DNA of 64,000 bases from Gammaproteobacteria bacterium (GTDB lineage Bacteria > Pseudomonadota > Gammaproteobacteria > SZUA-152). Where the stretch lies: assembly GCA_021647505.1 (NCBI GenBank), contig JAKIUN010000007.1, forward strand, positions 35,068 to 99,067. Reading direction: 5' to 3'. The notes under the pieces are model-generated. The model ran no database searches and was not told where the DNA came from. It saw only the letters and a list, made by a program, of their open reading frames with translations. The translations under genes and the position numbers were made by a program. Below are positions 30,871 through 39,395 of the stretch, piece by piece. Numbering within the stretch: the stretch's first letter is position 1; each line of letters begins with the position of its first letter.

Positions 30871-32280
30871 GTGCTACCAAGAGGGATTTTACGTGAGTAC
30901 GCTAGTGTGCTGTCGTTTGTTGCCCGGTTTTTTGATGCTTTCTGTATTGTTCTCGGTGCGACAGTTGCCTATGCATGGCGTTTTGACCAATGGCCCATGC
31001 CGGTTCAATATCGGATGGCGATCATTCTTGGGGTATTGCTCACTCTGATCCTTTTTTCCAGCTCAGGCATTTATCAATCATGGCGTGGCAAGAGCTGGTT
31101 GCACCAGGCGAAGGTGATATCAGTTTCCTGGTTTGGTGTCGTTATCGTATTGATTCTTATTGCTTTTTTGACAAAATCCAGCGCAGAGTTTTCGCGTCAA
31201 TGGCTGGTGGCCTGGATTTTATCGGGCTGGACTTTTCTGTTGTTGTTTCGTTTTGCGTTGACTTATATTCTTCATGCCATGCGACGCCGGGGTATGAATC
31301 ACAAGCGTATCGTGGTGGTTGGGGCTGGCGCGCTTGGGCAGAGTGTGGCGAAAAATATCCAGGGGGCGGACTGGACGGGGTTGGAGGTAGTGGCCTTTCT
31401 CGATGATTCGGAGTCATTGCAGGAGCATTGGATCAATGGGGTGCAAGTGTCGGGTAAGACGACTAAAGCTAACTTGTTGATTGAAAAAGAGAAAATAGAC
31501 GAAATCTGGCTCGCTTTGCCATTGCGTGCTGAAAATAAAGTGAAAGAGATTCTTTACGACCTCCGTCATAGCATGGTAACGGTTCGGTTTGTGCCGGATA
31601 TCTTTGGTTTTCGCTTACTCAATCATTCGGTGACGGATGTCGCGGGAATGGCGGTTCTGGATTTGACGGCGAGTCCCATGGTCGGCCTGAATCGTGCCAT
31701 CAAGGCAATTGAAGACCGGGTGCTAGCGCTCTTTATCCTTGTACTGATCAGCCCACTGTTGGCGGCGATTGCGGTGGGTGTGAAGCTTAGTTCACCAGGG
31801 CCGGTGCTTTTCAAGCAAAGGAGGCATGGTTGGGATGGCAAGCTTATTAAGGTTTACAAGTTCCGCTCGATGGTGGTTCATTGCGAGGATGCCGGCAAAG
31901 TCACCCAAGCTAAAAAATGCGATTACCGAATCACGAAATTTGGTGTTTTTTTACGACGCACCAGCCTAGACGAACTACCTCAGTTTTTTAATGTTTTACA
32001 GGGGTGTATGTCTATCGTCGGGCCCCGCCCCCATGCGATTGCTCACAACGAGCAATATAAGGAGCAGATCGAGGCCTATATGCTACGGCACAAGGTCAAA
32101 CCGGGGATTACCGGTTGGGCGCAGGTGAATGGACTGCGTGGTGAGACGGATACGCTGGACAAGATGAAGAGGCGGGTGGAGTATGACCTGTACTATATTG
32201 AGCACTGGTCGTTGTGGTTTGATATGAAGATTATTGTGCGTACTTTGTTTACAGGGTTTGTGGATAAGAATGCCTATTAG
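30871..32280 (+). CDS. Undecaprenyl-phosphate sugar phosphotransferase (WcaJ/EpsE type)
   Basis: Initiating enzyme of lipid-linked polysaccharide synthesis, moving a hexose-1-phosphate to undecaprenyl phosphate. Four N-terminal membrane helices (about 10-115) precede a CoA-binding-like Rossmann domain (VVVGAGALGQSVAKN near residue 147). The C-terminal bacterial sugar transferase domain has KFRSM, RRTSLDELPQFFNVLQG, SIVGPRPHA and the final FVDKNAY. The GTG start has GGGGGACGGA just upstream. GC content here matches the chromosome, unlike the genes to its left. Confidence 0.92.
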   Translation: MLPRGILREYASVLSFVARFFDAFCIVLGATVAYAWRFDQWPMPVQYRMAIILGVLLTLILFSSSGIYQSWRGKSWLHQAKVISVSWFGVVIVLILIAFLTKSSAEFSRQWLVAWILSGWTFLLLFRFALTYILHAMRRRGMNHKRIVVVGAGALGQSVAKNIQGADWTGLEVVAFLDDSESLQEHWINGVQVSGKTTKANLLIEKEKIDEIWLALPLRAENKVKEILYDLRHSMVTVRFVPDIFGFRLLNHSVTDVAGMAVLDLTASPMVGLNRAIKAIEDRVLALFILVLISPLLAAIAVGVKLSSPGPVLFKQRRHGWDGKLIKVYKFRSMVVHCEDAGKVTQAKKCDYRITKFGVFLRRTSLDELPQFFNVLQGCMSIVGPRPHAIAHNEQYKEQIEAYMLRHKVKPGITGWAQVNGLRGETDTLDKMKRRVEYDLYYIEHWSLWFDMKIIVRTLFTGFVDKNAY

Positions 32281-32316
32281 ATCAAGGGCCGAGAAAGACT
32301 AAGAACCTTCGTGACG

Positions 32317-32460
32317 CAATGCCATTAAGTTAAGCCTGAGATCCTGCTTGTTGTAGGTTGGTGGTGAGCCTGCGAACCCCAACGAAACCAACAATGTTGG
32401 GGTTTCTTCGTCACCGCCAACCTACAAAACGATCGTGATTTTGTTAACTTAATGACATTG
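32317..32460. mobile_element. 144-bp MITE, copy 2
   Basis: The same element as 22429-22572, ends CAATGCCATTAAGTTAA and TTAACTTAATGACATTG. The flanking 10-bp duplications are CTTCGTGACG (32307-32316) and CCTCGTGACG (32461-32470), with one mismatch. Confidence 0.92.
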
Positions 32461-32552
32461 CCTCGTGACGTATTAATCTCTTTGGGTTGAATCGCATTGA
32501 GTCGTATTCTCCGCAGCTCGCCTAAAGCGCCTACTTTTGGTGCTGCGATTAT

Positions 32553-32680
32553 CGTCATTCCGGCCGGTTTTTAGCCAGAATCCAGAGATTGCCGCCCGGG
32601 ATCCGGTTTTCGCCGGAGCGAGTCATCCAGAGTGCTTGAAATTCTGTACATTCTGGATTCCCGCCTGCGCGAGAATGACG
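32553..32680. repeat. Degenerate CGTCATTCCGGC palindrome
   Basis: The outer ends CGTCATTCCGGC and GCGAGAATGACG are in inverted orientation, with inner AGAATCCAGA and TCTGGATTC arms. It appears to be a diverged or composite copy of the CATTCCGG palindrome class seen at 13488. Confidence 0.6.
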
Positions 32681-32790
32681 GTATGCCAAGCTCCTCCCCC
32701 TGTGTCAGTCAGTATCCTTCAATACCCCACCGACCTTCGCATGCCGAAAGTCGAGCGTAGCGAGATAGCTTGCTGCGGGGTCGTTTATTC

Positions 32791-32941
32791 GTAACTACTC
32801 AGGCAGAAAAATACGGTAAGTCATTGTTTTTATTGATCTAAATTCCCATCAAAACTGCCAAAACCTTCTGGCTTTGGCGGTTTTCTTGGTTTTCTGAAAA
32901 TCACCCTTTAAAAGCAACGGGTTAAGTGCCTGAGTAGTTAC
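32791..32941. mobile_element. 151-bp mini-element with GTAA ends (IS66-like)
   Basis: The terminal inverted repeats are GTAACTACTCAGGCA (32791-32805) and TGCCTGAGTAGTTAC (32927-32941), perfect over 15 bp. The flanking duplication GTTTATTC is perfect (32783-32790 and 32942-32949). The interior holds a GCCAAA..TTTGGC hairpin with T-rich sides that could act as a terminator both ways. GTAA ends and 8-bp duplications are known features of the IS66 family; the assignment is inferred. The remainder of the 818-bp gap 32281-33098 shows no gene. Confidence 0.8.
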
Positions 32942-33098
32942 GTTTATTCTTATATTTCTCTGCGACACTTTGTCGCGCGACCATTTGTCACTTTTTGCCC
33001 TCTGTATTTCCCGATAGATTGACTCTCTGAGAGAACCCGTAAAACGGGCATCATCAGTGAATGACTTGCCGTTGTGAGTCATAGTGGGAGAGTCGAGT

Positions 33099-36011
33099 AT
33101 GTGGATTGCTATCGTTTCCAGCTGTCGAATCAGCCAGCTGCTCCAGTTCCGCCTTCTGACTATAGTCTGTCTGTTGGGCCTGCTTTATGTCCCTTTGCAG
33201 GCTGCGGCCAATGAGATGGATCAGGCCGTGCTGCATCCTGCTATCCCGTTGCTGGATGAGAGCGGTGATCATGTGCTGGATAGTGGTAAGCCTTACAGCC
33301 CGCGTATGAGCTGCGGTAATGCCGGTTGTCACGACTACGAATCTATCACTCATGCCTATCATTTCGAGATGGGCCGTGACGAGGCTAGTGACGATTTTGG
33401 CGCCCAACGTGATTTGCCACATCTGGTTTCGCCCGGCTATTTTGGTGGTTATGCCTGCATGGGTGGCAGCAATCCTGAAGTGTTGGCAAAGAAGGTCAAT
33501 GCCAGTGCCGATGACTTTGCCGACAAGGGTTCCGCCGGATTGGTGGCCCGTTGTATTTCCTGCCACGGCGGCGGTGGCTGGATGGAGAAGGATCGTAACG
33601 GCAATCGCTACGATGAAACCGACGTTTCGACGGTGGCCGAGTTCGACGGGGATTACTTTAACCGCGGCACCGATGCCAACAATCAGCCTGCCGATAGCGC
33701 TACCGTCACACGTTGGGATTGGAAGAAGAGCGGTGTGCTGGAGGCCGATTGTTTTATCTGCCATGCCGACTTCACCCAGCTGACCAAGACGGATCCGCAG
33801 CTGAATACTGAGGGCAGTGCCAGCGCCTACGATCATTTCCGCGAACTGCGTCGAACCCAGCTGGTACGCGAAGGTTTTTTCTATCGTGAAGCCGCCTCGG
33901 CGATTCTCGAATTCCTCAATCTGCGTCACGACGGCTGTGCCACGGGTGTAGCGGGCTGTGCCGCCAGCGACATGAGCCTGCTGAATTTTTCCCGTGACAC
34001 CGCAGCCAGCAATGCCCCGCATTCGCGTACCAAGCCAGAATATGCCCTGTTGCTGGATGCGGCGAACAAGCCGGAGATCAACTGGAATCCGCAGGCCTTC
34101 GACAGCAACGGCAAGGTGAAGATCCCCATGCTGCGTTTTCCTGGTAACGACAATTGCATGATGTGCCACCGTACCAGCAATTCACGCCGGGGTTTTTACG
34201 GTTTTGGCGAGGGCGCGGCAGCGGTCTCCGATGAAGTCACCGGCATTCTTGAAGAGGACTATCAGGACGACGTGCACAAGGGCAAGACCTGGACCGCCGA
34301 GAATGGTGAGAGCCGCGATATCGAAAACTGTAATGCCTGCCATTCGCGTAACTACTTCAATCGCCCCTTTGATAATGTCGATCTTTCCGCCAATCACAAT
34401 ATTCTCAAGGGTAATTCCGACATGGATGTGCGCAATGACCTGGACTATGCACCCAATGCCCGCTCCTGTGAATATTGTCACAACGATGCGCCCGATCCAG
34501 TGATTCCTTCTGGTCAGGAAAACATGCTCAAGGCCCATCTGGAGCGCTGGAAGCACAGCGGTTTCATGGCCGGTTATCCGCAGACTGCACTTGAGCGTAT
34601 TACCCAGGCCCATCTCGACATAGTGGGTTGTCAGTCCTGTCACATCACGGGCAAGAAATCACGCGGCCGGCCCATCAACCCTCTCTATCGCTATCGCCAG
34701 GCGGAAAATGGTGATCTGAAAATCATTCCCTACAATCCACGCACGCGTTATTACTGGAAAGATCGCAACAGTGGCCGGGTGCTGAACAAGACCGAGCGCA
34801 ACCAGGTGTTTGAGGTTGTCGAGAGCATGGACGGTAATTACGGTGCCATTGTTGACCCAATTTCCGGCACCGAACTGGCGCGCGTCAGCGTGCGCCAGTC
34901 GCACGGCAGATGGCGCTTTGGTGAGCCGCAGAGCTACGGCGATTTTCTGGCCCTGAAACGGGCCTATGACAAGCTGCTGCAACTCAAAGGTGTACAGAAT
35001 GCCGATACTGTGCAGGTGTGGACGGAGTCCAATCAATACCTCATGTCGCACAATACGCGCCCGGCGGTGTCCTCGGTGCAATGCAGTGAATGCCACAGCA
35101 AGAAGCAGGATGGCTCTTTCAGCGCCCTGTTGTCACGGGATGGGTTGTTTGGTGAGGTTAACCGCAAGTCGGTGACCACCCTGGTCGATCCGCGCCTGAT
35201 TGACGAAGGGCTGGTGATTCTCGATATGCCCTACATGAAGATGGATGCGGCAGGCGAGGTGACGGTAAACGTGGCCGATATCCTGTACCAGACACTGGTC
35301 GACCCCTCCATGACCGTATTGGGTTCTGCACGTGCCCGCCAGGTATCCGGCCTCATGCAACGCAAGCTGATGGCGAGCGTGATCGATGGCGGCATCGTTG
35401 CCAACACGGCGGATGCACAGAAGCTGAAAGACCTGTTCGGCAACGGGGAGATCTTTGTCTACCAGCCAAACTATGGCAACGCATCGTTGCGTAACACGGT
35501 GTTGCTGGCCGAGATCAACGGACAGAGTAGTCTGCTCTATCCCAGCTATCGTTTTGACATTGCCCTTGCCGCCGACGACCGTCTCCGCGATCTGGCAGCG
35601 GCGGGGCAGGGCACGCGGGTGTCACCACTGATCTCCCTGCGGGCCCGTGATCACCGCAGCCAGGCCGTGAGCCGTTTCGACTCGGCACGTTTGTTAGTCA
35701 GACTGCCCTACAACGGCAGCAGCGATGACCTCCGGCAGCTACGGGTGGTGGCATCATCCGCCACTGATCAGTGGACAGCCATCGATAGCGCCGACATCGT
35801 CACCGTGCAGCCACAGACGACCACTAGTGATGGTTATGTGATTTTCTGGACGGGTCATTTCAGTGATTTTGCCGTTACCGATGTGGCGCTCGGCACTCCG
35901 CCGACGGTGGATGTCGACGATGCCCAGGCCTCATCGAGTGGTGGTGGTGCCGGCCCTGGACTGGTGCTGCTGAGTACCCTGGCCTTGCTCTGGCGTCGTC
36001 GCAAGTATTGA
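33099..36011 (+). CDS. Secreted octahaem c-type cytochrome with GlyGly-CTERM-like tail
   Basis: 970-residue exported multihaem cytochrome. A signal peptide (about 1-37, ending QAAA) is followed by one CX4CH site (CGNAGCH near residue 72) and seven CXXCH sites: CISCH, CFICH, CMMCH, CNACH, CEYCH, CQSCH and CSECH. The C-terminal third (about 680-930) has no haem sites and looks beta-rich. The tail SSSGGGAGPGLVLLSTLALL then RRR matches the glycine-rich, hydrophobic, basic GlyGly-CTERM sorting pattern, suggesting surface or outer-membrane display after rhombosortase processing. ATG 33099 follows GGGAG; it opens the cytochrome locus. The electron donor or acceptor is unknown. Confidence 0.88.
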   Translation: MWIAIVSSCRISQLLQFRLLTIVCLLGLLYVPLQAAANEMDQAVLHPAIPLLDESGDHVLDSGKPYSPRMSCGNAGCHDYESITHAYHFEMGRDEASDDFGAQRDLPHLVSPGYFGGYACMGGSNPEVLAKKVNASADDFADKGSAGLVARCISCHGGGGWMEKDRNGNRYDETDVSTVAEFDGDYFNRGTDANNQPADSATVTRWDWKKSGVLEADCFICHADFTQLTKTDPQLNTEGSASAYDHFRELRRTQLVREGFFYREAASAILEFLNLRHDGCATGVAGCAASDMSLLNFSRDTAASNAPHSRTKPEYALLLDAANKPEINWNPQAFDSNGKVKIPMLRFPGNDNCMMCHRTSNSRRGFYGFGEGAAAVSDEVTGILEEDYQDDVHKGKTWTAENGESRDIENCNACHSRNYFNRPFDNVDLSANHNILKGNSDMDVRNDLDYAPNARSCEYCHNDAPDPVIPSGQENMLKAHLERWKHSGFMAGYPQTALERITQAHLDIVGCQSCHITGKKSRGRPINPLYRYRQAENGDLKIIPYNPRTRYYWKDRNSGRVLNKTERNQVFEVVESMDGNYGAIVDPISGTELARVSVRQSHGRWRFGEPQSYGDFLALKRAYDKLLQLKGVQNADTVQVWTESNQYLMSHNTRPAVSSVQCSECHSKKQDGSFSALLSRDGLFGEVNRKSVTTLVDPRLIDEGLVILDMPYMKMDAAGEVTVNVADILYQTLVDPSMTVLGSARARQVSGLMQRKLMASVIDGGIVANTADAQKLKDLFGNGEIFVYQPNYGNASLRNTVLLAEINGQSSLLYPSYRFDIALAADDRLRDLAAAGQGTRVSPLISLRARDHRSQAVSRFDSARLLVRLPYNGSSDDLRQLRVVASSATDQWTAIDSADIVTVQPQTTTSDGYVIFWTGHFSDFAVTDVALGTPPTVDVDDAQASSSGGGAGPGLVLLSTLALLWRRRKY

Positions 36012-36083
36012 TGAGTTTGTAACGGTTGAATGCCACGGCGGCGTCTCCTCCCCTTGGCTGTCGTGGCATTCACCACTTTTTAC

Positions 36084-36287
36084 CAGTGTTGTCCCGTTAA
36101 CTTGATCTTGCAATGTTTCAAACGCCCAATCCGGGGGACAGACAGCATTAACGAGGAGATGTGAGACATGAAACCGGGCAACCCCTCCCGTCATTCCGGG
36201 CTTGACCCGGAATCTGGTGGTTTCAATGACTTCCTGGATGCCGGGTCAAGCCCGGCATGACGATATGTTGTTAACGGGACAGCACTG
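36084..36287. mobile_element. MITE-like element, CAGTG..GTCCCGTTAAC family, copy 2
   Basis: 204 bp with 18-bp ends CAGTGTTGTCCCGTTAAC (36084-36101) and GTTAACGGGACAGCACTG (36270-36287), one mismatch. The flanking 9-bp duplications are ACTTTTTAC (36075-36083) and ACTTTTTGC (36288-36296), with one mismatch. The interior shares the CATTCCGGGCTTGACCCGG palindrome and GAGACATGAA with the copy at 21814. It fills most of the gap 36012-36312. Confidence 0.85.
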
Positions 36288-36312
36288 ACTTTTTGCGGAG
36301 ATTGGTATCGAG

Positions 36313-36555
36313 ATGAATAACAACGGTTCCGAACAAACCACCCTGAAAACACCCCTGCAACAGGCCTTGCCTTGGCTGGCGGGTGCTGGTTTTGCCCTCA
36401 GCCATATCGCCTTGACAAGCAATTGCACCGTGCCCCGGGAGGGGCACTGCTCCACCTGTGGTAGCTGCGTCGTGGCCCTGGGGGCCATTGTGGCCTGGGC
36501 GGTGCTGAAAAATAGACCGGTGGATGCCGGTGTGGATTTAGCCGATAAGGCCTAA
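36313..36555 (+). CDS. Small two-helix membrane protein with cysteine cluster
   Basis: 80 residues, family not recognised. Two hydrophobic helices (about 17-33 and 53-67) flank a loop with four cysteines spaced CX7CX2CX2C (CTVPREGHCSTCGSC, residues about 40-54). That spacing could ligate an Fe-S cluster or zinc. It lies between the octahaem cytochrome and the outer-membrane barrel and is read in the same direction, so it probably belongs to the same electron-transfer locus. Confidence 0.7.
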   Translation: MNNNGSEQTTLKTPLQQALPWLAGAGFALSHIALTSNCTVPREGHCSTCGSCVVALGAIVAWAVLKNRPVDAGVDLADKA

Positions 36556-36564
36556 GGCTGCGAT

Positions 36565-37827
36565 GTGCCGGCCTCTTACCCATTCTTTGTTCCGGCCTGC
36601 CTGTTGGCCGGTGTGTTTTTTACCGGCACGGCCACGGCCGGATTGTCCGGACGCCTCGACACGCTGATGCAGGTGGACAACCGCGCATTCGCCGATCAGG
36701 GACAGATTGAGGGAAGAGGTGATCTATTATTTGTCGATGATGAACGAGGCTTCCGTTCCGGGCTGAGCTTGGCTTTGCGCCATCGTGACGGTGATAACTC
36801 AGCTCATCTCTATCAACTGTTTGTTGAAAAACGCGTCCTGAAATCATTCATTCCAGAGCAACAGTTCCATGTTAGGGCCGGTCGCCTGCAACGTGCCGAT
36901 GGACTGGGATTTTATACCCTGGACGGCGCACAACTACGCCTGCAGGGCCAGCGGCTGGGCGTCAATGCCTATGCCGGACGTCCCGCCCGCATCGAAGACT
37001 TCCGTGGCCTCAGCGCACAGGCCCTGTACGGGGCGGATGCACATTACTCAATACCTGCGCAGGCCGGTATGGGGCCGGGGACGCTGCGTCTCGGCTGGCA
37101 GCGGCGGGTCGATGACCGCGCCGTGGATCGCATCAATGCCGGCTGGCGAACATCGGCCGGAAGGGCGTCCGTGGCATCCTTGCTTCAGGGCACCTATCTG
37201 CCGGCGGAAAGGCGGCTGGAAAATGTGCAGGCCTACGTCGAAGGAAATGTCTCGGAAAAATCCTTTGCACGGATGCGCTTCGAGACCTATACGCCCAGCC
37301 ATGCCCGGCTGAGCTTTCGCCAGCGTTTCTATGCCCACTATGCCCTGAACGGGCAGATGGCCCTGAGTGGCGAATGGCACTATCGGCTACGGCATAATCT
37401 TGGTGGGCAGCTGCGGTTGCGTCATGTGTGGCGCGAGGATTCACAGGGCGATCATGCCAACAATGGCGATGGCATCAGTCTGGACGCGAGCGGCCGCCGC
37501 CCTCGTGGCCAGACCTGGGCCGTGCAGCTCGACCACTTGCGTCTGCACGATGATCAAAACACTGGCCTCTATTTCCAGTATGGCGCCAGCTTGTCAGCAA
37601 AGCGGCGCAGTATCGTCAGTGGCGTCATGCAGTTTCAGCAGCGTCGCTTGATTGGCAAAAATCACGTACTGGGCCTGGAGGCGCAAGCGGAGCAGGCAAT
37701 GCGCGCAGATTTGTATGCGTCCTGCTTTGTCAGCTTTATCTACAATAGCAATTTGCAAAATGAATACCGTGCCGGCGTGCGGCTCAGCTATCTCTTCGAT
37801 AATCGTGGTCTGAGGATATTGCCATGA
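36565..37827 (+). CDS. Outer-membrane beta-barrel protein of the cytochrome locus
   Basis: 420 residues with a signal peptide (about 1-25, ending ATAG) and then alternating amphipathic strands rich in aromatic and basic residues to the C-terminus, such as GSLR-type and LRLRHVWRED turns; it ends in SYLFDNRGLRILP. It carries no haem motif. At this length it would form roughly 16-20 strands, smaller than MtrB-type porins. Set between cytochrome genes, it is a candidate conduit pore. The GTG start is 9 nt after the upstream stop; the stop overlaps the next ATG. Confidence 0.7.
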   Translation: MPASYPFFVPACLLAGVFFTGTATAGLSGRLDTLMQVDNRAFADQGQIEGRGDLLFVDDERGFRSGLSLALRHRDGDNSAHLYQLFVEKRVLKSFIPEQQFHVRAGRLQRADGLGFYTLDGAQLRLQGQRLGVNAYAGRPARIEDFRGLSAQALYGADAHYSIPAQAGMGPGTLRLGWQRRVDDRAVDRINAGWRTSAGRASVASLLQGTYLPAERRLENVQAYVEGNVSEKSFARMRFETYTPSHARLSFRQRFYAHYALNGQMALSGEWHYRLRHNLGGQLRLRHVWREDSQGDHANNGDGISLDASGRRPRGQTWAVQLDHLRLHDDQNTGLYFQYGASLSAKRRSIVSGVMQFQQRRLIGKNHVLGLEAQAEQAMRADLYASCFVSFIYNSNLQNEYRAGVRLSYLFDNRGLRILP

Positions 37828-38420
37828 AAGGAGTTGTGCTGATCATGGCTCTGGCCCTGGTGAGTTTGTCCCTGTTTGCCGGGGAGACGGTCGAAAAGGA
37901 AAAGAGCTGGTGGGAAAAACGTCATCAGCGCACGGATATCTTCTATCCACACAATGCCCATCAGGCAGTGATGGAAGAGGAGGGCGATGCTTGCCTGCGT
38001 TGCCATCCCTTCAATGGCACTGATATACGTGATATCAAACGCCTGCAAGCGATTAATGTCATTGCCAATGAGCCACTGCGTGAGATTTGTCACAGCTGCC
38101 ATGTTGTGCAAATCAGCGCCCCCTGGCGGTGTGACCTGTGCCACGACCAGCCACAAAAGATCTGGCCGCCAGACCATAACTTCAACTATATCGCTCAGCA
38201 TGGCGAGGATTCTCGGCTTGATGACTCAGCGTGCCGAGAGTGCCATCTCGATCTCTCGTTCTGCACCGATTGCCATTTCCGCCGCGACAGCTCTCGCCGG
38301 CAGGTTCATCGCCTGGGCTATATTTCCGCGCACGGCCTGGAGGCGCGCTTCGATACCGCCAGCTGCGGCCGTTGTCATAATGTGAACTATTGCAGCGATT
38401 GTCACCGGAGATTGCCATGA
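37824..38420 (+). CDS. Periplasmic heptahaem c-type cytochrome
   Basis: 198 residues with a signal peptide (MALALVSLSLFAG) and seven CXXCH sites: CLRCH, CHSCH, CDLCH, CRECH, CTDCH, CGRCH and CSDCH. This is one haem per about 26 residues, so the fold is essentially a haem wire. The start overlaps the barrel gene stop (ATGA) and its stop overlaps the next start (ATGA), implying translational coupling. By position it could be the periplasmic partner of the barrel. Confidence 0.88.
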   Translation: MKGVVLIMALALVSLSLFAGETVEKEKSWWEKRHQRTDIFYPHNAHQAVMEEEGDACLRCHPFNGTDIRDIKRLQAINVIANEPLREICHSCHVVQISAPWRCDLCHDQPQKIWPPDHNFNYIAQHGEDSRLDDSACRECHLDLSFCTDCHFRRDSSRRQVHRLGYISAHGLEARFDTASCGRCHNVNYCSDCHRRLP

Positions 38421-39394
38421 GCAGGGCTTGGCTGCTATTGCTGCTGACGGCGCTCCTGCTGTCGGGCTGCGACATGGATGCGGATGAATCGGCACACTCG
38501 CTGGTATCGGGCCATCTCATCCTCGCTAGTGGGCATGGTGGTGACGGCGCGGCCTGGGGGCTGGCGGATTGTGCCGCCTGTCATCCGTTGATGCTGATTC
38601 ATCGCCAGGTGCCGCGCATCCGCGACATGGTGCGAGACAAGGGCTTCGACAGCTGCACGGGCTGTCATGGCGGCAATGGCACCCCGCAGTCGCGCCGCTG
38701 TGTGCTTTGTCATAACCCGAACGACCTGCCGTCGCATCCGTTGGGCGATGGTATCAATGGCCACGACTTTGTGCAGCCTGGCCGTAATCCGCTGGCCGAC
38801 GAGCAGTGTCTGGTCTGCCATGTGGCGTCTGATATGAACGGGCGTTTCGATATCAACCGCGATCTGACTCGTCTTGCCGATGCCAACGGTTTGACCACGC
38901 CCTATGCCGCGCTCAGTGATTTTTGCCTGCGTTGTCACAATCGTGACCACCCGCAGGTCGGTTTCGAAATTACCGACGTGGCTTTCGATAATCCACTCAT
39001 CGCCATCGAAGATGCTTGGCGTTACAGCGACAAACACGGCGCGGTCGATGGTGGCGGACGCACCTATGCTGGACTGCGCGACACTTATGTTTATGCCAGT
39101 CGTGTGGCCTGCACGGATTGTCACACCATGCACGGCACACAAAATGCCGGGCTCATCATCGACCGTTCGGACAAGGGCGCCAGCCGACTGACGGTAGCGT
39201 TTCGCCAGCATCCCTGGCCAGTGATCACCCGTGAAGGTGACTTTTCGCAGTTATGCGTGCTTTGCCATGACATGGAAATGCTGCTGGAGCAGGCTGATGT
39301 GGATGCGGGTAATGGCTTGCGCGGTGTGCACCGGGTGGGTGGGGACTGCCGTCCCTGTCACCAGCACGGTGAAGCGGTACAGGCGGGCATGTGA
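38417..39394 (+). CDS. Octahaem cytochrome c lipoprotein
   Basis: 325 residues. A lipoprotein signal ends in the lipobox LLLSGC (Cys 18), followed by Asp at +2. In enterobacteria that residue favours inner-membrane retention, although the rule varies among species. Eight CXXCH sites follow: CAACH, CTGCH, CVLCH, CLVCH, CLRCH, CTDCH, CVLCH and CRPCH. ATG 38417 is chosen over 38390 because it overlaps the previous stop and starts the lipoprotein signal directly. Confidence 0.87.
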   Translation: MSRAWLLLLLTALLLSGCDMDADESAHSLVSGHLILASGHGGDGAAWGLADCAACHPLMLIHRQVPRIRDMVRDKGFDSCTGCHGGNGTPQSRRCVLCHNPNDLPSHPLGDGINGHDFVQPGRNPLADEQCLVCHVASDMNGRFDINRDLTRLADANGLTTPYAALSDFCLRCHNRDHPQVGFEITDVAFDNPLIAIEDAWRYSDKHGAVDGGGRTYAGLRDTYVYASRVACTDCHTMHGTQNAGLIIDRSDKGASRLTVAFRQHPWPVITREGDFSQLCVLCHDMEMLLEQADVDAGNGLRGVHRVGGDCRPCHQHGEAVQAGM

Positions 39395-39395
39395 G

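Noticed and set aside
30713..31048. 111-aa frame ahead of the WcaJ-type gene
   Set aside because: It overlaps the sugar transferase start in another frame and has no family signature.
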